NCBI RefSeq assembly: GCF_007971025.1
Contig: NZ_CP042436.1
Location: 1,488,001-1,552,000 of the forward strand
Direction: 5' to 3'
DNA length: 64,000 nucleotides
Source of the DNA: Mucilaginibacter ginsenosidivorans
Lineage (GTDB): Bacteria > Bacteroidota > Bacteroidia > Sphingobacteriales > Sphingobacteriaceae
Shown here one piece after another: positions 26,119 to 34,857 of this stretch (positions are counted from its first letter, which is position 1; every line of letters begins with the position of its first letter). Under the pieces are notes generated by a model. It was not told the DNA's origin. It worked only from the letters and a program-made list of their open reading frames with translations, and made no database searches. The translations under genes were made by a program, and so were the position numbers.

Positions 26119-27564
26119 TTAACCTACGCTGCCTTCCAGGCTTACCGCCAGCAGCTTTTTTGCTTCTATGGCAAATTCCATAGGCAGTTTATTCATTACT
26201 TCTTTAGCGAAACCGTTAACGATCAGCGCTATCGCCGTCTCTGCGTCAATCCCGCGCTGCTTACAATAGAAAAGCTGGTCTTCCCCGATCTTTGAAGTGG
26301 TGGCTTCATGCTCCACGATAGAGGTGGCGTTCTTTACTTCGATATAAGGAAAGGTATGTGCACCGCAATGATCGCTTAACAGTAAGGAATCACATTGTGA
26401 ATAATTGCGTGCCCCGGTGGCATGTTTGCCGGTGCGGACAAGCCCGCGATAACTGTTCTGGCTAAAACCGGCCGAAATCCCTTTGGAGACGATCCGGCTT
26501 TTGGTATGCTTGCCCAGGTGAATCATTTTGGTCCCGGTATCCGCCTGTTGGTAATGATTGGTAAGGGCTACAGAATAAAACTCGCCTACCGAATAATCGC
26601 CCTTTAAAATTACGCTGGGGTATTTCCAGGTGATGGCTGAACCCGTTTCAACCTGGGTCCAGGAGATCCTCGAATGATCTCCCTGGCAAAGGCCCCGCTT
26701 GGTAACAAAATTGTAAATACCGCCCTTACCGTCGTGATCACCCGGATACCAGTTTTGAACGGTGGAGTATTTAATTTCCGCTTTTTTATGGGCGACCAGT
26801 TCGACAACAGCTGCGTGCAGCTGATTTTCATCACGCTGCGGAGCGGTACAGCCTTCCAGGTAACTCACATAACTTCCTTCTTCCGCAATAATGAGCGTAC
26901 GCTCAAATTGTCCTGAGTTTTCGGTATTGATCCGGAAATAAGTGGATAGCTCCATCGGACAACGTACCCCGGCCGGAATATAGCAGAAGGAACCATCCGT
27001 AAATACTGCCGCATTCAATGCAGCGAAGAAATTGTCGGTTGCCGGGACAACGGAGCCCAAATATTTTTTTATGAGCTCCGGGTGTTGCTGAATAGCTTCG
27101 CTGATGGAGCAGAATATGATCCCGATAGCTGAAAGTTGCTCTTTAAAGGAAGTTGCGACGGAGATACTGTCCACGACCACGTCAACGGCCACCCCGCTCA
27201 AACGTTTTTGTTCATTTAAAGAGATACCGAGTTTTTCAAAAGTACGCAGCAACTCCGGGTCAACCTCATCGAGGTTATTCAGTTTTCCTTTGTTTTTTGG
27301 CGCAGCATAATAAATGATGTCCTGGTAATCGATTTCGGGATAATGCACATTGGGCCATCCGGGTTCTTCCATCGTTAACCAGTGCCGGTAGGCCTTTAGC
27401 CGCCATTCCAGCATCCATTCCGGCTCTTCTTTCTTTGCTGAAAGCAGGCGGATCACCTGTTCATTAAGCCCTTTCGGGATTACATCGGTCGCAATAACCG
27501 TACTAAAACCATAGGCGTAGTCTTTTGCTATGGTTTTTTCCAGTGTCGTCAATTCATCTTTCAT
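26119..27564 (-). CDS. sufB: Fe-S scaffold subunit SufB
   Basis: 481 residues; [39 protein letters not shown] and [18 protein letters not shown] (holding the assembly Cys) are all present. First gene of the minus-strand operon sufB-C-D-S-E-T. There is no sufA/iscA gene here, as in many Bacteroidota suf operons. The ATG is preceded by AAAGGA at SD distance, an unusually good ribosome site for this phylum. A hairpin (ACCGGGC ... GCCCGGT, about 27604-27655) separates it from the upstream PSP1 gene. Confidence 0.96.
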   Translation of the reverse strand: MKDELTTLEKTIAKDYAYGFSTVIATDVIPKGLNEQVIRLLSAKKEEPEWMLEWRLKAYRHWLTMEEPGWPNVHYPEIDYQDIIYYAAPKNKGKLNNLDEVDPELLRTFEKLGISLNEQKRLSGVAVDVVVDSISVATSFKEQLSAIGIIFCSISEAIQQHPELIKKYLGSVVPATDNFFAALNAAVFTDGSFCYIPAGVRCPMELSTYFRINTENSGQFERTLIIAEEGSYVSYLEGCTAPQRDENQLHAAVVELVAHKKAEIKYSTVQNWYPGDHDGKGGIYNFVTKRGLCQGDHSRISWTQVETGSAITWKYPSVILKGDYSVGEFYSVALTNHYQQADTGTKMIHLGKHTKSRIVSKGISAGFSQNSYRGLVRTGKHATGARNYSQCDSLLLSDHCGAHTFPYIEVKNATSIVEHEATTSKIGEDQLFYCKQRGIDAETAIALIVNGFAKEVMNKLPMEFAIEAKKLLAVSLEGSVG

Positions 27565-27652
27565 TGTATTTGTCCTTTATTAGGATATAAGAATTAATAG
27601 GTAGTACCGGGCGGTGCAATAGGTGCAGGGCCCGCCTTGCTTTCCTGCCCGG

Positions 27653-28426
27653 TTAGTCCCGGATATAACACTCAAATTTCCCCTCTGTACTTTTCCGCAG
27701 CCTGTTAACACCCCCGGCAGTGTATATTATCGGTCGGATTTCTTCTTCACTAAGCCTGGCGGACCACGTATGGCAGCACCAGGCTTTGCCGCAGGGGCCG
27801 ATGCTCCCCAGGCGGCGGGATTCTTCCAGCAAGCCGATCTGGTGCATTTTGATATAGACTTGCAGCCGCTTATTTAATATTTTAATCAGTTCCCTGAAAT
27901 CTACCCGCGATTTAGCGGTATAATAAAAGGTGACCATCTGCCCGTCAGCCTGGAAGTCCGCATCACAAAATTTCATGCTAAGGCCAATTTCGCTGGCCGT
28001 GACCCTTGCAACGAGCAGCGCATTTTTTTCCGCAGCTTTTACCGTTTTGCATTGTTGCAGATCTTCCGCGGTCGCTATCCTGTATAGCATTTTTACCACA
28101 TCGCTCGCCGCGATTTTTTTCTTCTTCAACTGTAAAAGAACAATAGGGCCTGTCAATGACACCTGGCCAATGTCGTAACCCCGGTGCGCACCGCTCACCA
28201 CGACCAGTTCCCGGTTTCTGAGCGGAAGATTCTTGCGGTTGATATAAAATTCCTTCCGATGTCCCTTAAATTGAATTTCTACGATGTTGGTTTGCTGGTT
28301 GTCATCAGGAATATTGGTCACAGAAACCCAGTCATAGGCATCAGACTGGCCAAAATATCCGCTGGCAGGCAATACAGCACCACCTCGCGGCATGAATTCT
28401 CTGTTTATGTTATCCATTTTAATCAT
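27653..28426 (-). CDS. PSP1-domain (RicT/YaaT-like) protein
   Basis: 257 residues. The C-terminal two thirds hold the PSP1 domain (DFRELIKILNKRLQVYIKMHQI, then GSIGPCGKAWCCHTW). The cysteines of GPCGKAWCC are those that bind Fe-S in RicT/YaaT, which acts with RicA/RicF on RNA processing in Bacillus. The N-terminal part is specific to this protein. Overlaps the WD40 gene by 8 bases and lies just before the suf operon, which fits an Fe-S protein. The RNA-related role is by analogy. Confidence 0.82.
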   Translation of the reverse strand: MIKMDNINREFMPRGGAVLPASGYFGQSDAYDWVSVTNIPDDNQQTNIVEIQFKGHRKEFYINRKNLPLRNRELVVVSGAHRGYDIGQVSLTGPIVLLQLKKKKIAASDVVKMLYRIATAEDLQQCKTVKAAEKNALLVARVTASEIGLSMKFCDADFQADGQMVTFYYTAKSRVDFRELIKILNKRLQVYIKMHQIGLLEESRRLGSIGPCGKAWCCHTWSARLSEEEIRPIIYTAGGVNRLRKSTEGKFECYIRD

Positions 28427-29354
28427 TTATATTGACCTCCCGGATCATTACTTCCTTATCATCACCAACGGATACCAGGTAATTATGAAACGGGCTCCAT
28501 AATAATTTATTGACAGAATGGGAATGCCCTGTATAGACTTCCTTGTTGATGCGCTTTAGAAATTCAAAGGTTCCGGCATCCCATAGCTTGACGGTTTTAT
28601 CGCGGCTGCCCGTGGCAAATAGGGTACCATCCGGGCTGTAAGCAATGTCATAAATCGCCCAGTTATGCGCAGCGACAGATTTAATCTGGTTATAGTTCCC
28701 CGTTTCCCAGATATTCAGGTAAGCGTCCCTTCCGCCGGTCAGCAGGAATTTTCCATCGGGCGAATAGCGCACTATATTTGAAGACAGCCGGTGGGCTATA
28801 AATCCGTACTTTACCTGTAAGCCAAAGAGATCGAAAATAAACACGTCCCCGCTGCCTAAGGCGACAGCTATCTCAGACGTGTCGTGGTTAAAATCAATAC
28901 TGCGAACTTTTTCAGCGCAAAGCCTTTTTATTTTGACCAGGGAAAGGGTATCCAGCGAGCAAACGGCGAAATTGCCATCCCCCCCGGCCGTATAGAAACA
29001 ATTGGTCTCCAGGGAATATTTAATGTCGAAAATCGGCCCCTGGTGATACTTGAGTATCTTGATTTCCTTTTTTTGAGCAACGTCAATAATATGGATGCTG
29101 CCGTCCGTGGTGCCGGCCAATAATAATTGTTTTTCATAAATATGGCAGATGCTATACAGGTGTGCCGTGAAGGAGGTCGCAAATTTCTCGGCACGGAAAC
29201 TTTCCAAGTCCCAGTGTGCGATGAACTGGTCACTCCCCCCGGTAAACACCGTGTGATCGGACAAGCCCCGGTCAAGCGCATAGATACAGCCGGTGTGCCC
29301 TTTGAGTGCGGCTATTACTTTGAATCCTATATTTTCGTTCTTTACCGTTTCCAT
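28419..29354 (-). CDS. WD40-repeat protein
   Basis: 311 residues made of about seven WD40 repeats, e.g. GHTGCIYAL...FTGGSDQFIAHWDL and AHNWAIYDIAYSPDGTLFATGSRDKTVKLWD. It would form a single beta-propeller used for protein-protein contacts in the cytosol (no signal peptide). First gene of the minus-strand pair with the PSP1 protein and divergent from the iron permease gene. The partner is unknown; cotranscription with the PSP1 gene suggests a joint complex. Confidence 0.88.
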   Translation of the reverse strand: METVKNENIGFKVIAALKGHTGCIYALDRGLSDHTVFTGGSDQFIAHWDLESFRAEKFATSFTAHLYSICHIYEKQLLLAGTTDGSIHIIDVAQKKEIKILKYHQGPIFDIKYSLETNCFYTAGGDGNFAVCSLDTLSLVKIKRLCAEKVRSIDFNHDTSEIAVALGSGDVFIFDLFGLQVKYGFIAHRLSSNIVRYSPDGKFLLTGGRDAYLNIWETGNYNQIKSVAAHNWAIYDIAYSPDGTLFATGSRDKTVKLWDAGTFEFLKRINKEVYTGHSHSVNKLLWSPFHNYLVSVGDDKEVMIREVNIND

Positions 29355-29366
29355 TGTTTACAGGTC

Positions 29367-29398
29367 CAAAATTAAATAATGTTTTCTGTTTATACAAA
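29367..29398 (-). promoter_or_regulatory. Promoter of the WD40-PSP1 operon
   Basis: Read on the minus strand: TTTG (29395-29398), a 20-base spacer, then TAATTTTG (29367-29374), which fits the Bacteroidota -33/-7 consensus TTTG-N19-21-TAnnTTTG. The -7 element ends 12 bases before the ATG. The -33 TTTG lies inside the inverted repeat at 29389-29408, so that repeat could work as an operator. Confidence 0.6.
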
Positions 29399-29408
29399 AA
29401 AGTATAAA
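29389..29408. promoter_or_regulatory. Inverted repeat between divergent promoters
   Basis: TTTATAC (29389-29395) and GTATAAA (29402-29408) are exact inverted copies with a 6-base A spacer. The repeat covers the -33 element of the WD40 promoter and lies 16 bases upstream of the -7 of the iron permease promoter, so one protein bound here could affect both. The half-sites also occur in the palindrome before RIC (31453-31486). Confidence 0.55.
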
Positions 29409-29424
29409 TAATAAATGGAAAGTT

Positions 29425-29432
29425 TACCTTTG
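29425..29432 (+). promoter_or_regulatory. -7 promoter element (TACCTTTG) of the iron permease gene
   Basis: Exact TAnnTTTG match, 39 bases before ATG 29472. No TTTG at the -33 distance. Its location rules out the longer coding frame beginning at 29415. Confidence 0.55.
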
Positions 29433-29471
29433 CCGGATAAACACAGGAAAACGAATTTTATAATCATCAAT

Positions 29472-31415
29472 ATGAAACCGCAACAATTCTTTCTGGGGTG
29501 GGTACTTTTTCTTTTGCTGCCGTGTACTTCGCTGAAAGCAGCGGGGAGTGATAAGGATGTACAAACCATCATTCACCTGCTGGATTACATTTCCTCAGAC
29601 TATCCGACAGCTGTAAATCATCACCAGGTACAAAATATGGCGGAGTATCGCGAAATGACCGAGTTTGGGATAACCGTTCAAAGCCTTTGCGCTAAAGTGA
29701 TACAAACAGGCCATTTTAAGGCTAACGCACTTCTGGATAGCGTTTCCGTATTAAACCGTATGATCGCAAAAAAATATCCCTCTGAATCAATTTCATCTAT
29801 TTCGAGGTCCATCAAAAGAAAGCTGATCGATATGACAGGGTATGTCATATCACCCGGTGCCTGGCCAGATATTTCAGGGGCCAAAATACTATTTGTACAG
29901 AAATGTTCATCCTGTCATGGCAGTACAGGGAAAGGAGATGGTCCGCTTGCAAGCGGTCTTGATCCAGCACCGGCAAATTTCGAAAATGATGCTTTGATGC
30001 ATCGGGTTTCTGCATTGCAGGCTTACAATACCATATCGTTGGGTGTAGAGGGGACCACGATGAAAAGCTTCCATGAATTGTCTTCGGCTGAAAGATGGAA
30101 ACTGGCATTTTACATACAGAGCCTAAGGTTTAACAACCGGAACGCAAGTCCACAGAAACTGGACGAATCGTTTAAAAAGGCATCGGAAGTGATCACATTG
30201 AAAGATGCAGCTACGCTTACCGACAAAGAATTGCTGGAAAGGCTGAAGGGTACACCGGGTCGGAAAGCGGACCAGTTGACAGCTATACGGCTTCACATCC
30301 CTGTCCCCGAAAAAAACAGCCCTCTCGCCATTGCGGCAAGCGGCTTACAGGCGGCTTTAAAAGATTATAACCAAAATAACCCCGACGGGGCAAGACAGGC
30401 TGCGCTGGACGCATACCTCGAAGGTATTGAACCGATAGAAGCCCGGCTTAAAACGAATGATGGCGCGTTGATGGCAAAGCTGGAACAACGGATGCTGAAA
30501 GTACGGTCTGTTATTGAGAAGCACGGTTCAAAAGCGGAGATAAGCCGGCAAATAAGCACCGCTTTAGACCTGATTTCAGAAGCTGACGGGAAGCTTAGAG
30601 ATTCAAAGGTTTCTTTCTGGCTTTCGTTTGTCTTATCAGGGTCAATTCTTTTGAGAGAAGGTTTGGAAGCTTTTTTGATCATCGCCATCATGATAACGAT
30701 TATAAAAGCCATGAATAAAAGAAAGGCGCTTATCTGGTTGCACGGCGGATGGATCACAGCTATGTTCGCCGGCTTGGCCGGCTGGTATTTATCTGATTTC
30801 ATTTTAAAGATCAGCGGTCAGAACAGGGAAATGCTGGAAGGTTTCATTTCTCTTTTTGCCGTTTGTGTGTTAACATACGTCGGCTTTTGGCTCCATAGGA
30901 ACTCGGACGTGAAAAGATGGAAATCGTTTGTCGAAAACAAGATTAACAGACTCATAAATAATGAAAATATGCTGGGCCTTGCAGCTTTTTCTTTTTTAGT
31001 AGTATTTCGGGAAGCTATTGAATCCATACTTTTTTTAAAAGCCATCCAGCTGGAGATTGATCCCCGGAACGAAGCATCCATCGGCCTGGGCGTTTTAACG
31101 GCATTAACGCTTATCTTCTCGATCTCGTTTGTATGGATCAGGTATGCACAACGCATCCCTGTTAAACAATTATTTAAATACGGATCAGTTATGATCTCGG
31201 TACTGGCCATTATTATCATTGGCAAAGGCGTTCATTCTCTGCAGGAATCTGGCGTTTTTACTGTGCACACACTCGGTTTTAACCTCAATGTTGATTTGGT
31301 TGGTATTTATTCAACTGTGGAAACAATCCTGGCGCAAGCCGGATTGATATTTCTAATTACCGGCTTCTGGTATATGGAGAAACAGCAAAGAACAAGAGGA
31401 CATTTCCAATCCTGA
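29472..31415 (+). CDS. FTR1-family iron permease with a periplasmic cytochrome c domain
   Basis: 647 residues from ATG 29472. A signal peptide (1-23) is followed by a periplasmic part with a c-type cytochrome domain (CSSCH at 145-149, GKGDGPLASGLDPAPANF after it, and a possible axial Met in TTMKSFHEL). A helical region (about 220-375) precedes an FTR1 membrane domain (about 380-640) with two RExxE iron-binding motifs, REGLE at 395-399 and REAIE at 513-517. Iron permeases of the FTR1/EfeU type move Fe(III) after oxidation of Fe(II); the fused heme could serve as the electron acceptor or sensor. Iron supply for heme and Fe-S enzymes fits the neighbours. Confidence 0.87.
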   Translation: MKPQQFFLGWVLFLLLPCTSLKAAGSDKDVQTIIHLLDYISSDYPTAVNHHQVQNMAEYREMTEFGITVQSLCAKVIQTGHFKANALLDSVSVLNRMIAKKYPSESISSISRSIKRKLIDMTGYVISPGAWPDISGAKILFVQKCSSCHGSTGKGDGPLASGLDPAPANFENDALMHRVSALQAYNTISLGVEGTTMKSFHELSSAERWKLAFYIQSLRFNNRNASPQKLDESFKKASEVITLKDAATLTDKELLERLKGTPGRKADQLTAIRLHIPVPEKNSPLAIAASGLQAALKDYNQNNPDGARQAALDAYLEGIEPIEARLKTNDGALMAKLEQRMLKVRSVIEKHGSKAEISRQISTALDLISEADGKLRDSKVSFWLSFVLSGSILLREGLEAFLIIAIMITIIKAMNKRKALIWLHGGWITAMFAGLAGWYLSDFILKISGQNREMLEGFISLFAVCVLTYVGFWLHRNSDVKRWKSFVENKINRLINNENMLGLAAFSFLVVFREAIESILFLKAIQLEIDPRNEASIGLGVLTALTLIFSISFVWIRYAQRIPVKQLFKYGSVMISVLAIIIIGKGVHSLQESGVFTVHTLGFNLNVDLVGIYSTVETILAQAGLIFLITGFWYMEKQQRTRGHFQS

Positions 31416-31452
31416 AATCAGGATTACTGCCGATTGTCATCGAACCGTAAAG

Positions 31453-31486
31453 TATAAAAGTATAAAAGTACTTTTATACTTTTATA
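31453..31486. promoter_or_regulatory. 34-bp perfect palindrome upstream of RIC
   Basis: Two direct copies of TATAAAAG, then GTAC at the centre (overlapping the second copy), then the mirror image; all 17 base pairs match. The right end is 5 bases before the -7 element at 31491, so a bound dimer would cover the -33 region. It holds nested half-sites GTATAAAA/TTTTATAC related to the repeat at 29389-29408. No T-run terminator character and very A/T rich, so an operator is favoured over a terminator for the iron permease gene. Confidence 0.7.
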
Positions 31487-31490
31487 ATAG

Positions 31491-31498
31491 TAGATTTG
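31491..31498 (+). promoter_or_regulatory. -7 promoter element (TAGATTTG) of RIC
   Basis: Exact TAnnTTTG match, 25 bases before the ATG of the di-iron repair protein and directly downstream of the perfect palindrome. Confidence 0.6.
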
Positions 31499-31523
31499 CT
31501 CAATAAAAACAAATTCAAAATTT

Positions 31524-32483
31524 ATGGAAACTTTAGAAGACAGCATACTTAATGTGACTTTAATTGAACCCAAACTAAAACACCCCACTATTTTTTCCCG
31601 CTTTGATGCATTGAACGAAGGAGAGGGCTTTGTTATCCTGAATGATCATGACCCTAAGCCTGTTTACTACCAACTGCTTGGGGAACGAGGCGACATATTC
31701 CAATGGGAATACCTGGAGCAGGGACCGGAATGGTGGAAAGTGAGCATCAAAAAAAAGATAACTGGTGGGGGCGATGAAACCCTCGGACAAATTGCCACTA
31801 AAGATTTGCGTAAGGCGGAAGTATTTAAAAAGTATGGTCTTGATTTTTGCTGCGGCGGCAAAAAAACTGTGAAAGCCGCCTGCGAGGAGAAAGGACTGAA
31901 TTTTGAAGCCGTGGAAAACGAACTGCGCCAGGCCGAAAAGGACGGCGCTACATCCCCCCTTGCCCGCCCCTTACCTTATAATGACTGGAGCCTCAGCTTC
32001 CTGGCTGATTATATCGTCAATACCCACCACAGCTATGTGAAAGCGGCTTTACCTGAATTGCTGAAATATGCGGAAAAAGTTGCGAAAGTGCATATCGCAG
32101 AACACCCCGAACTATTGGATATCCTGCAATTAACAAAAGAAATTAGTGCCGAGCTGACGGAACATCTGCAAAAGGAAGAAACGGTCCTGTTCCCTTATAT
32201 AAAACAATTGGAGGGCTCGAAAGAGAACGGGCAACCCCTTATACATACTGTTAAACAGCCGATCACCCTGATGGAAAAAGAGCACGAAATTGTTGGGAAA
32301 AGCTTATCAGATATCCGGATGCTGACTAACAATTATGAGCTGCCGCAAGATGCCTGCGCCAGCTATGGCCTATTGTATAAAATGCTGCAGGAATTTGAAG
32401 ATGACCTGTTTACGCATATTCACCTGGAAAATAACATCCTGTTTATTAAGGCACTGGAAATAGAAAAGCAATTAAATAAATAA
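31524..32483 (+). CDS. ric: Iron-sulfur cluster repair di-iron protein (RIC/ScdA) with an N-terminal DUF2249 domain
   Basis: 319 residues. Residues about 1-78 are a DUF2249-like domain (HPTIFSRFDALNEGEGFVIL, then WKVSIKKK). Residues about 85-135 are the ScdA_N domain with KYGLDFCCGGKKTVKAAC, and about 150-315 a hemerythrin-type bundle (NTHHSYVKAALP, HIAEHPE, HLQKEETVLFPYI, EKEHEIV, HIHLENNILF). RIC/YtfE proteins restore Fe-S centres damaged by NO or oxidants and are classic NsrR targets. The added DUF2249 links it to the DUF1858-DUF2249 proteins at 34054 and 59525. The palindrome and promoter upstream indicate separate, regulated transcription. Confidence 0.92.
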   Translation: METLEDSILNVTLIEPKLKHPTIFSRFDALNEGEGFVILNDHDPKPVYYQLLGERGDIFQWEYLEQGPEWWKVSIKKKITGGGDETLGQIATKDLRKAEVFKKYGLDFCCGGKKTVKAACEEKGLNFEAVENELRQAEKDGATSPLARPLPYNDWSLSFLADYIVNTHHSYVKAALPELLKYAEKVAKVHIAEHPELLDILQLTKEISAELTEHLQKEETVLFPYIKQLEGSKENGQPLIHTVKQPITLMEKEHEIVGKSLSDIRMLTNNYELPQDACASYGLLYKMLQEFEDDLFTHIHLENNILFIKALEIEKQLNK

Positions 32484-32719
32484 CGCTGTGAATATCGGTA
32501 CACCGGGCCCTGTCTCCTTTCTAAATGATCATCAATTCGGATTGTTGCTGATCTGGAATTCAGGCGGGGCCTGGACAGGCCGCAATCCTCTGGCCACCCG
32601 GGAACCAGCTTTTTTTACGTGACGAAGCCGATCGCCGGCGGTGAACCGGTACCCGGTCAAAAAAATGCCAAACAGCGCACCGGAAGCGGGAAAGGTTTTT
32701 TGAATTTAAAACAACACAA

Positions 32720-34045
32720 ATGGACATTCCACCTATTCATGGAGATCAAAAGAGAGTGGTTATCGTCGGCGCAGGCTTTGCCGGGCTCACACTGGCCAAA
32801 AAGCTCTCTCCTGTCTGTTTTCAGATTATTTTGATAGACAGAAATAATTATCACCAGTTCCAGCCTTTACTATACCAGGTGGCGACTTCAGGATTGGAAC
32901 CCAGCAGCATCAGCTTTCCTCTCCGTAAAATATTCCAGCATTATAAAAATATTTTTGTCCGGATTGCTGAAGTGAAACATATCCATGAAAATCTGATTGA
33001 AACATCCATTGGTAATATTGAATATGACTTCCTGGTGTTAGCTCACGGCGCAGAAACGAACTATTTCAAAAATCAATCGCTGCAATACAATGCGCTCTCG
33101 ATGAAATCGGTTGGGGATGCAATATATCTGCGGAATACCTTACTGCAAAACTTCGAACAGGCACTTAATACAAGCAGTGAAAAGGAACGAAGGGCACTAT
33201 TGCAAATCATCATAGTCGGCGGCGGGCCAACGGGAGTAGAACTCGCCGGCGCGATCGCAGAAATGAAAAACAATATTCTGCCGAAGGATTATCCTGAGCT
33301 GGATTTCAGCCAGATGCAGGTCATCCTGATCGAAGCTTTTCCCCGGTTATTGAGCGGGATCAGCGAGCAGTCAGGCCAAAAGGCACAGCAATACCTGGAA
33401 TCACTCGGCGTAATCGTAAAAAACAACCTGTCGGTAAAAAATTACGATGGCTATCGGGTAGAACTGAACAATGGCGATACGATGCACAGCCGGTGCCTGG
33501 TATGGGCTGCCGGCGTAAAAGGAATGCCCATCGCTGGCCTGCCGCTATCTGCCGTTCTGCCCAATAATAGGATCAGGGTAGATGAATACAACCGCGTTCA
33601 CGATATGGTCAATGTTTTCGCCCTTGGAGACGTGGCATTCATGCAAAGTAAGGAAAGTCCCAAAGGCCACCCGCAAGTGGCCCCGGTCGCTATTCAGCAA
33701 GCCCGGTTACTGGCGATGAATTTGAAAAAATCGTTGTCCGGAGAAAAAATGGCAGCCTTCCGGTATAAGGATAATGGCAGCATGGCAACGGTTGGACGCA
33801 ACCTCGCAGTCGTTGAAATAGGTAAATTGAAAATCAGTGGTGCATGCGCCTGGTTCATCTGGATGCTGGTGCACCTGATGTCCATCATAGGCGTAAAAAA
33901 CAAACTGTTCATCCTCATCAACTGGCTATGGCAATATGTCACGTACGACCAGTCGCTCCGGCTGATCTTAAAAACTTCGGGGAAAAATGAAAATCCTCTT
34001 CATGAAAAAAATATCGACCCGGCTATTAACTTATATACCCAATAA
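32720..34045 (+). CDS. ndh: Type II NADH dehydrogenase
   Basis: 441 residues. FAD-binding VVIVGAGFAGLTLAKKL (about 10-26), NADH-binding IIIVGGGPTGVELAGAIAEM, an FALGDVAFM FAD contact, and a C-terminal hydrophobic/amphipathic region for membrane attachment. Non-proton-pumping enzyme that transfers electrons from NADH to quinone. Only 8 bases separate it from the DUF2249 gene, so it leads an operon running to 38477. Quinol made here could serve qNor or cbb3. Confidence 0.93.
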   Translation: MDIPPIHGDQKRVVIVGAGFAGLTLAKKLSPVCFQIILIDRNNYHQFQPLLYQVATSGLEPSSISFPLRKIFQHYKNIFVRIAEVKHIHENLIETSIGNIEYDFLVLAHGAETNYFKNQSLQYNALSMKSVGDAIYLRNTLLQNFEQALNTSSEKERRALLQIIIVGGGPTGVELAGAIAEMKNNILPKDYPELDFSQMQVILIEAFPRLLSGISEQSGQKAQQYLESLGVIVKNNLSVKNYDGYRVELNNGDTMHSRCLVWAAGVKGMPIAGLPLSAVLPNNRIRVDEYNRVHDMVNVFALGDVAFMQSKESPKGHPQVAPVAIQQARLLAMNLKKSLSGEKMAAFRYKDNGSMATVGRNLAVVEIGKLKISGACAWFIWMLVHLMSIIGVKNKLFILINWLWQYVTYDQSLRLILKTSGKNENPLHEKNIDPAINLYTQ

Positions 34046-34053
34046 TTTGAAAG

Positions 34054-34857
34054 ATGAACCCGATAAACGCTAATACCAAGATTGCTGAAGTTATCAAGCA
34101 AAATCCCGATGCGCTGGAAGCAATAGTCAGTATCCGTCCGAAGTTTGAAAAGCTGCGGAACCCGCTGCTCCGCAGGTTGATGGCGGGCAGGACCAGCCTC
34201 GCTATGGCGGCCAAATTAGGGGGCTGCAGCATTGACGATTTTTTTGTAAAACTCGAACCCCTGGGCTTTAAAATTGACAGGTCAGTTCTGCCGGTTCATG
34301 CCGACCTGGAACCCGTACCTGATTTTATTCATTCCCTCCGGAAAGGGCAAATCGTTGACCTCGATGTAAGGCCAATCCTCGCCGCCGGCAATGACCCCTT
34401 AAACACGATCCTGGAACATATAAAAAATATACAGCCCGGTCAGGTCCTCAAAGTAACCAATACCTTTTCGCCTACGCCGCTGATCGCGCTGCTGGAGAAA
34501 AAGAAATTTCTCAGCTATACCCATACCGCGGAAGAAAACCAGATAGAAACTTACTTTTTTAAGACACCCGAAACTGCGGAGGTGGAACCTGAGTTGGAGA
34601 TACAGCAGGACTGGGACGTAATCCTAAAGAGGTACCAGGGCAAATTTATCCTGCTGGATGTCCGGCAACTGGAAATGCCTTTGCCGATGACCACCATCCT
34701 GGAGGAACTGGACAAATTGCCGGTGGTCAACGCGCTGTACGTTTATCATAAAAGGATTCCGGTATTCCTGCTCCCCGAACTGACCCAAAGGAATTTTGAT
34801 TACCGGATCAGAGAAGTGGCAGACGGAGAAGTCCATTTAATCATTTTCATCCCATGA
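34054..34857 (+). CDS. DUF1858-DUF2249-DUF2249 protein (copy A)
   Basis: 267 residues, soluble. Residues 3-70 are a DUF1858-like helical domain (TKIAEVIKQNPDALEAI ... LRRLMAGRTSLAMAAKLGG). Two DUF2249 modules follow: about 100-172 (VDLDVRPILAAGNDPLNTIL, then LKVTNTFSPTPLIALL) and about 195-266 (ILLDVRQLEMPLPMTTILEE). Both start with the LDVR motif; DUF2249 resembles the TusA/SirA fold. Cys is nearly absent (one, at GGC), so persulfide chemistry like TusA is not supported. Gene order with NDH-2 before and an HCO-like membrane protein after (ATGA overlap) is repeated at 59525. Function unknown. Confidence 0.82.
   Translation: MNPINANTKIAEVIKQNPDALEAIVSIRPKFEKLRNPLLRRLMAGRTSLAMAAKLGGCSIDDFFVKLEPLGFKIDRSVLPVHADLEPVPDFIHSLRKGQIVDLDVRPILAAGNDPLNTILEHIKNIQPGQVLKVTNTFSPTPLIALLEKKKFLSYTHTAEENQIETYFFKTPETAEVEPELEIQQDWDVILKRYQGKFILLDVRQLEMPLPMTTILEELDKLPVVNALYVYHKRIPVFLLPELTQRNFDYRIREVADGEVHLIIFIP

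Noticed and set aside
27568..27582. A half-site identical over 14 bases (TTTGTCCTTTATTA) to site C, directly before sufB
   Set aside because: On the coding strand it reads AAAGGA about 9 bases before the ATG, so it is more simply a ribosome binding site; no matching second half is present.
29415..29471. Extended N terminus of the iron permease gene
   Set aside because: The extension includes a -7 promoter element and would precede a good signal peptide at 29472.
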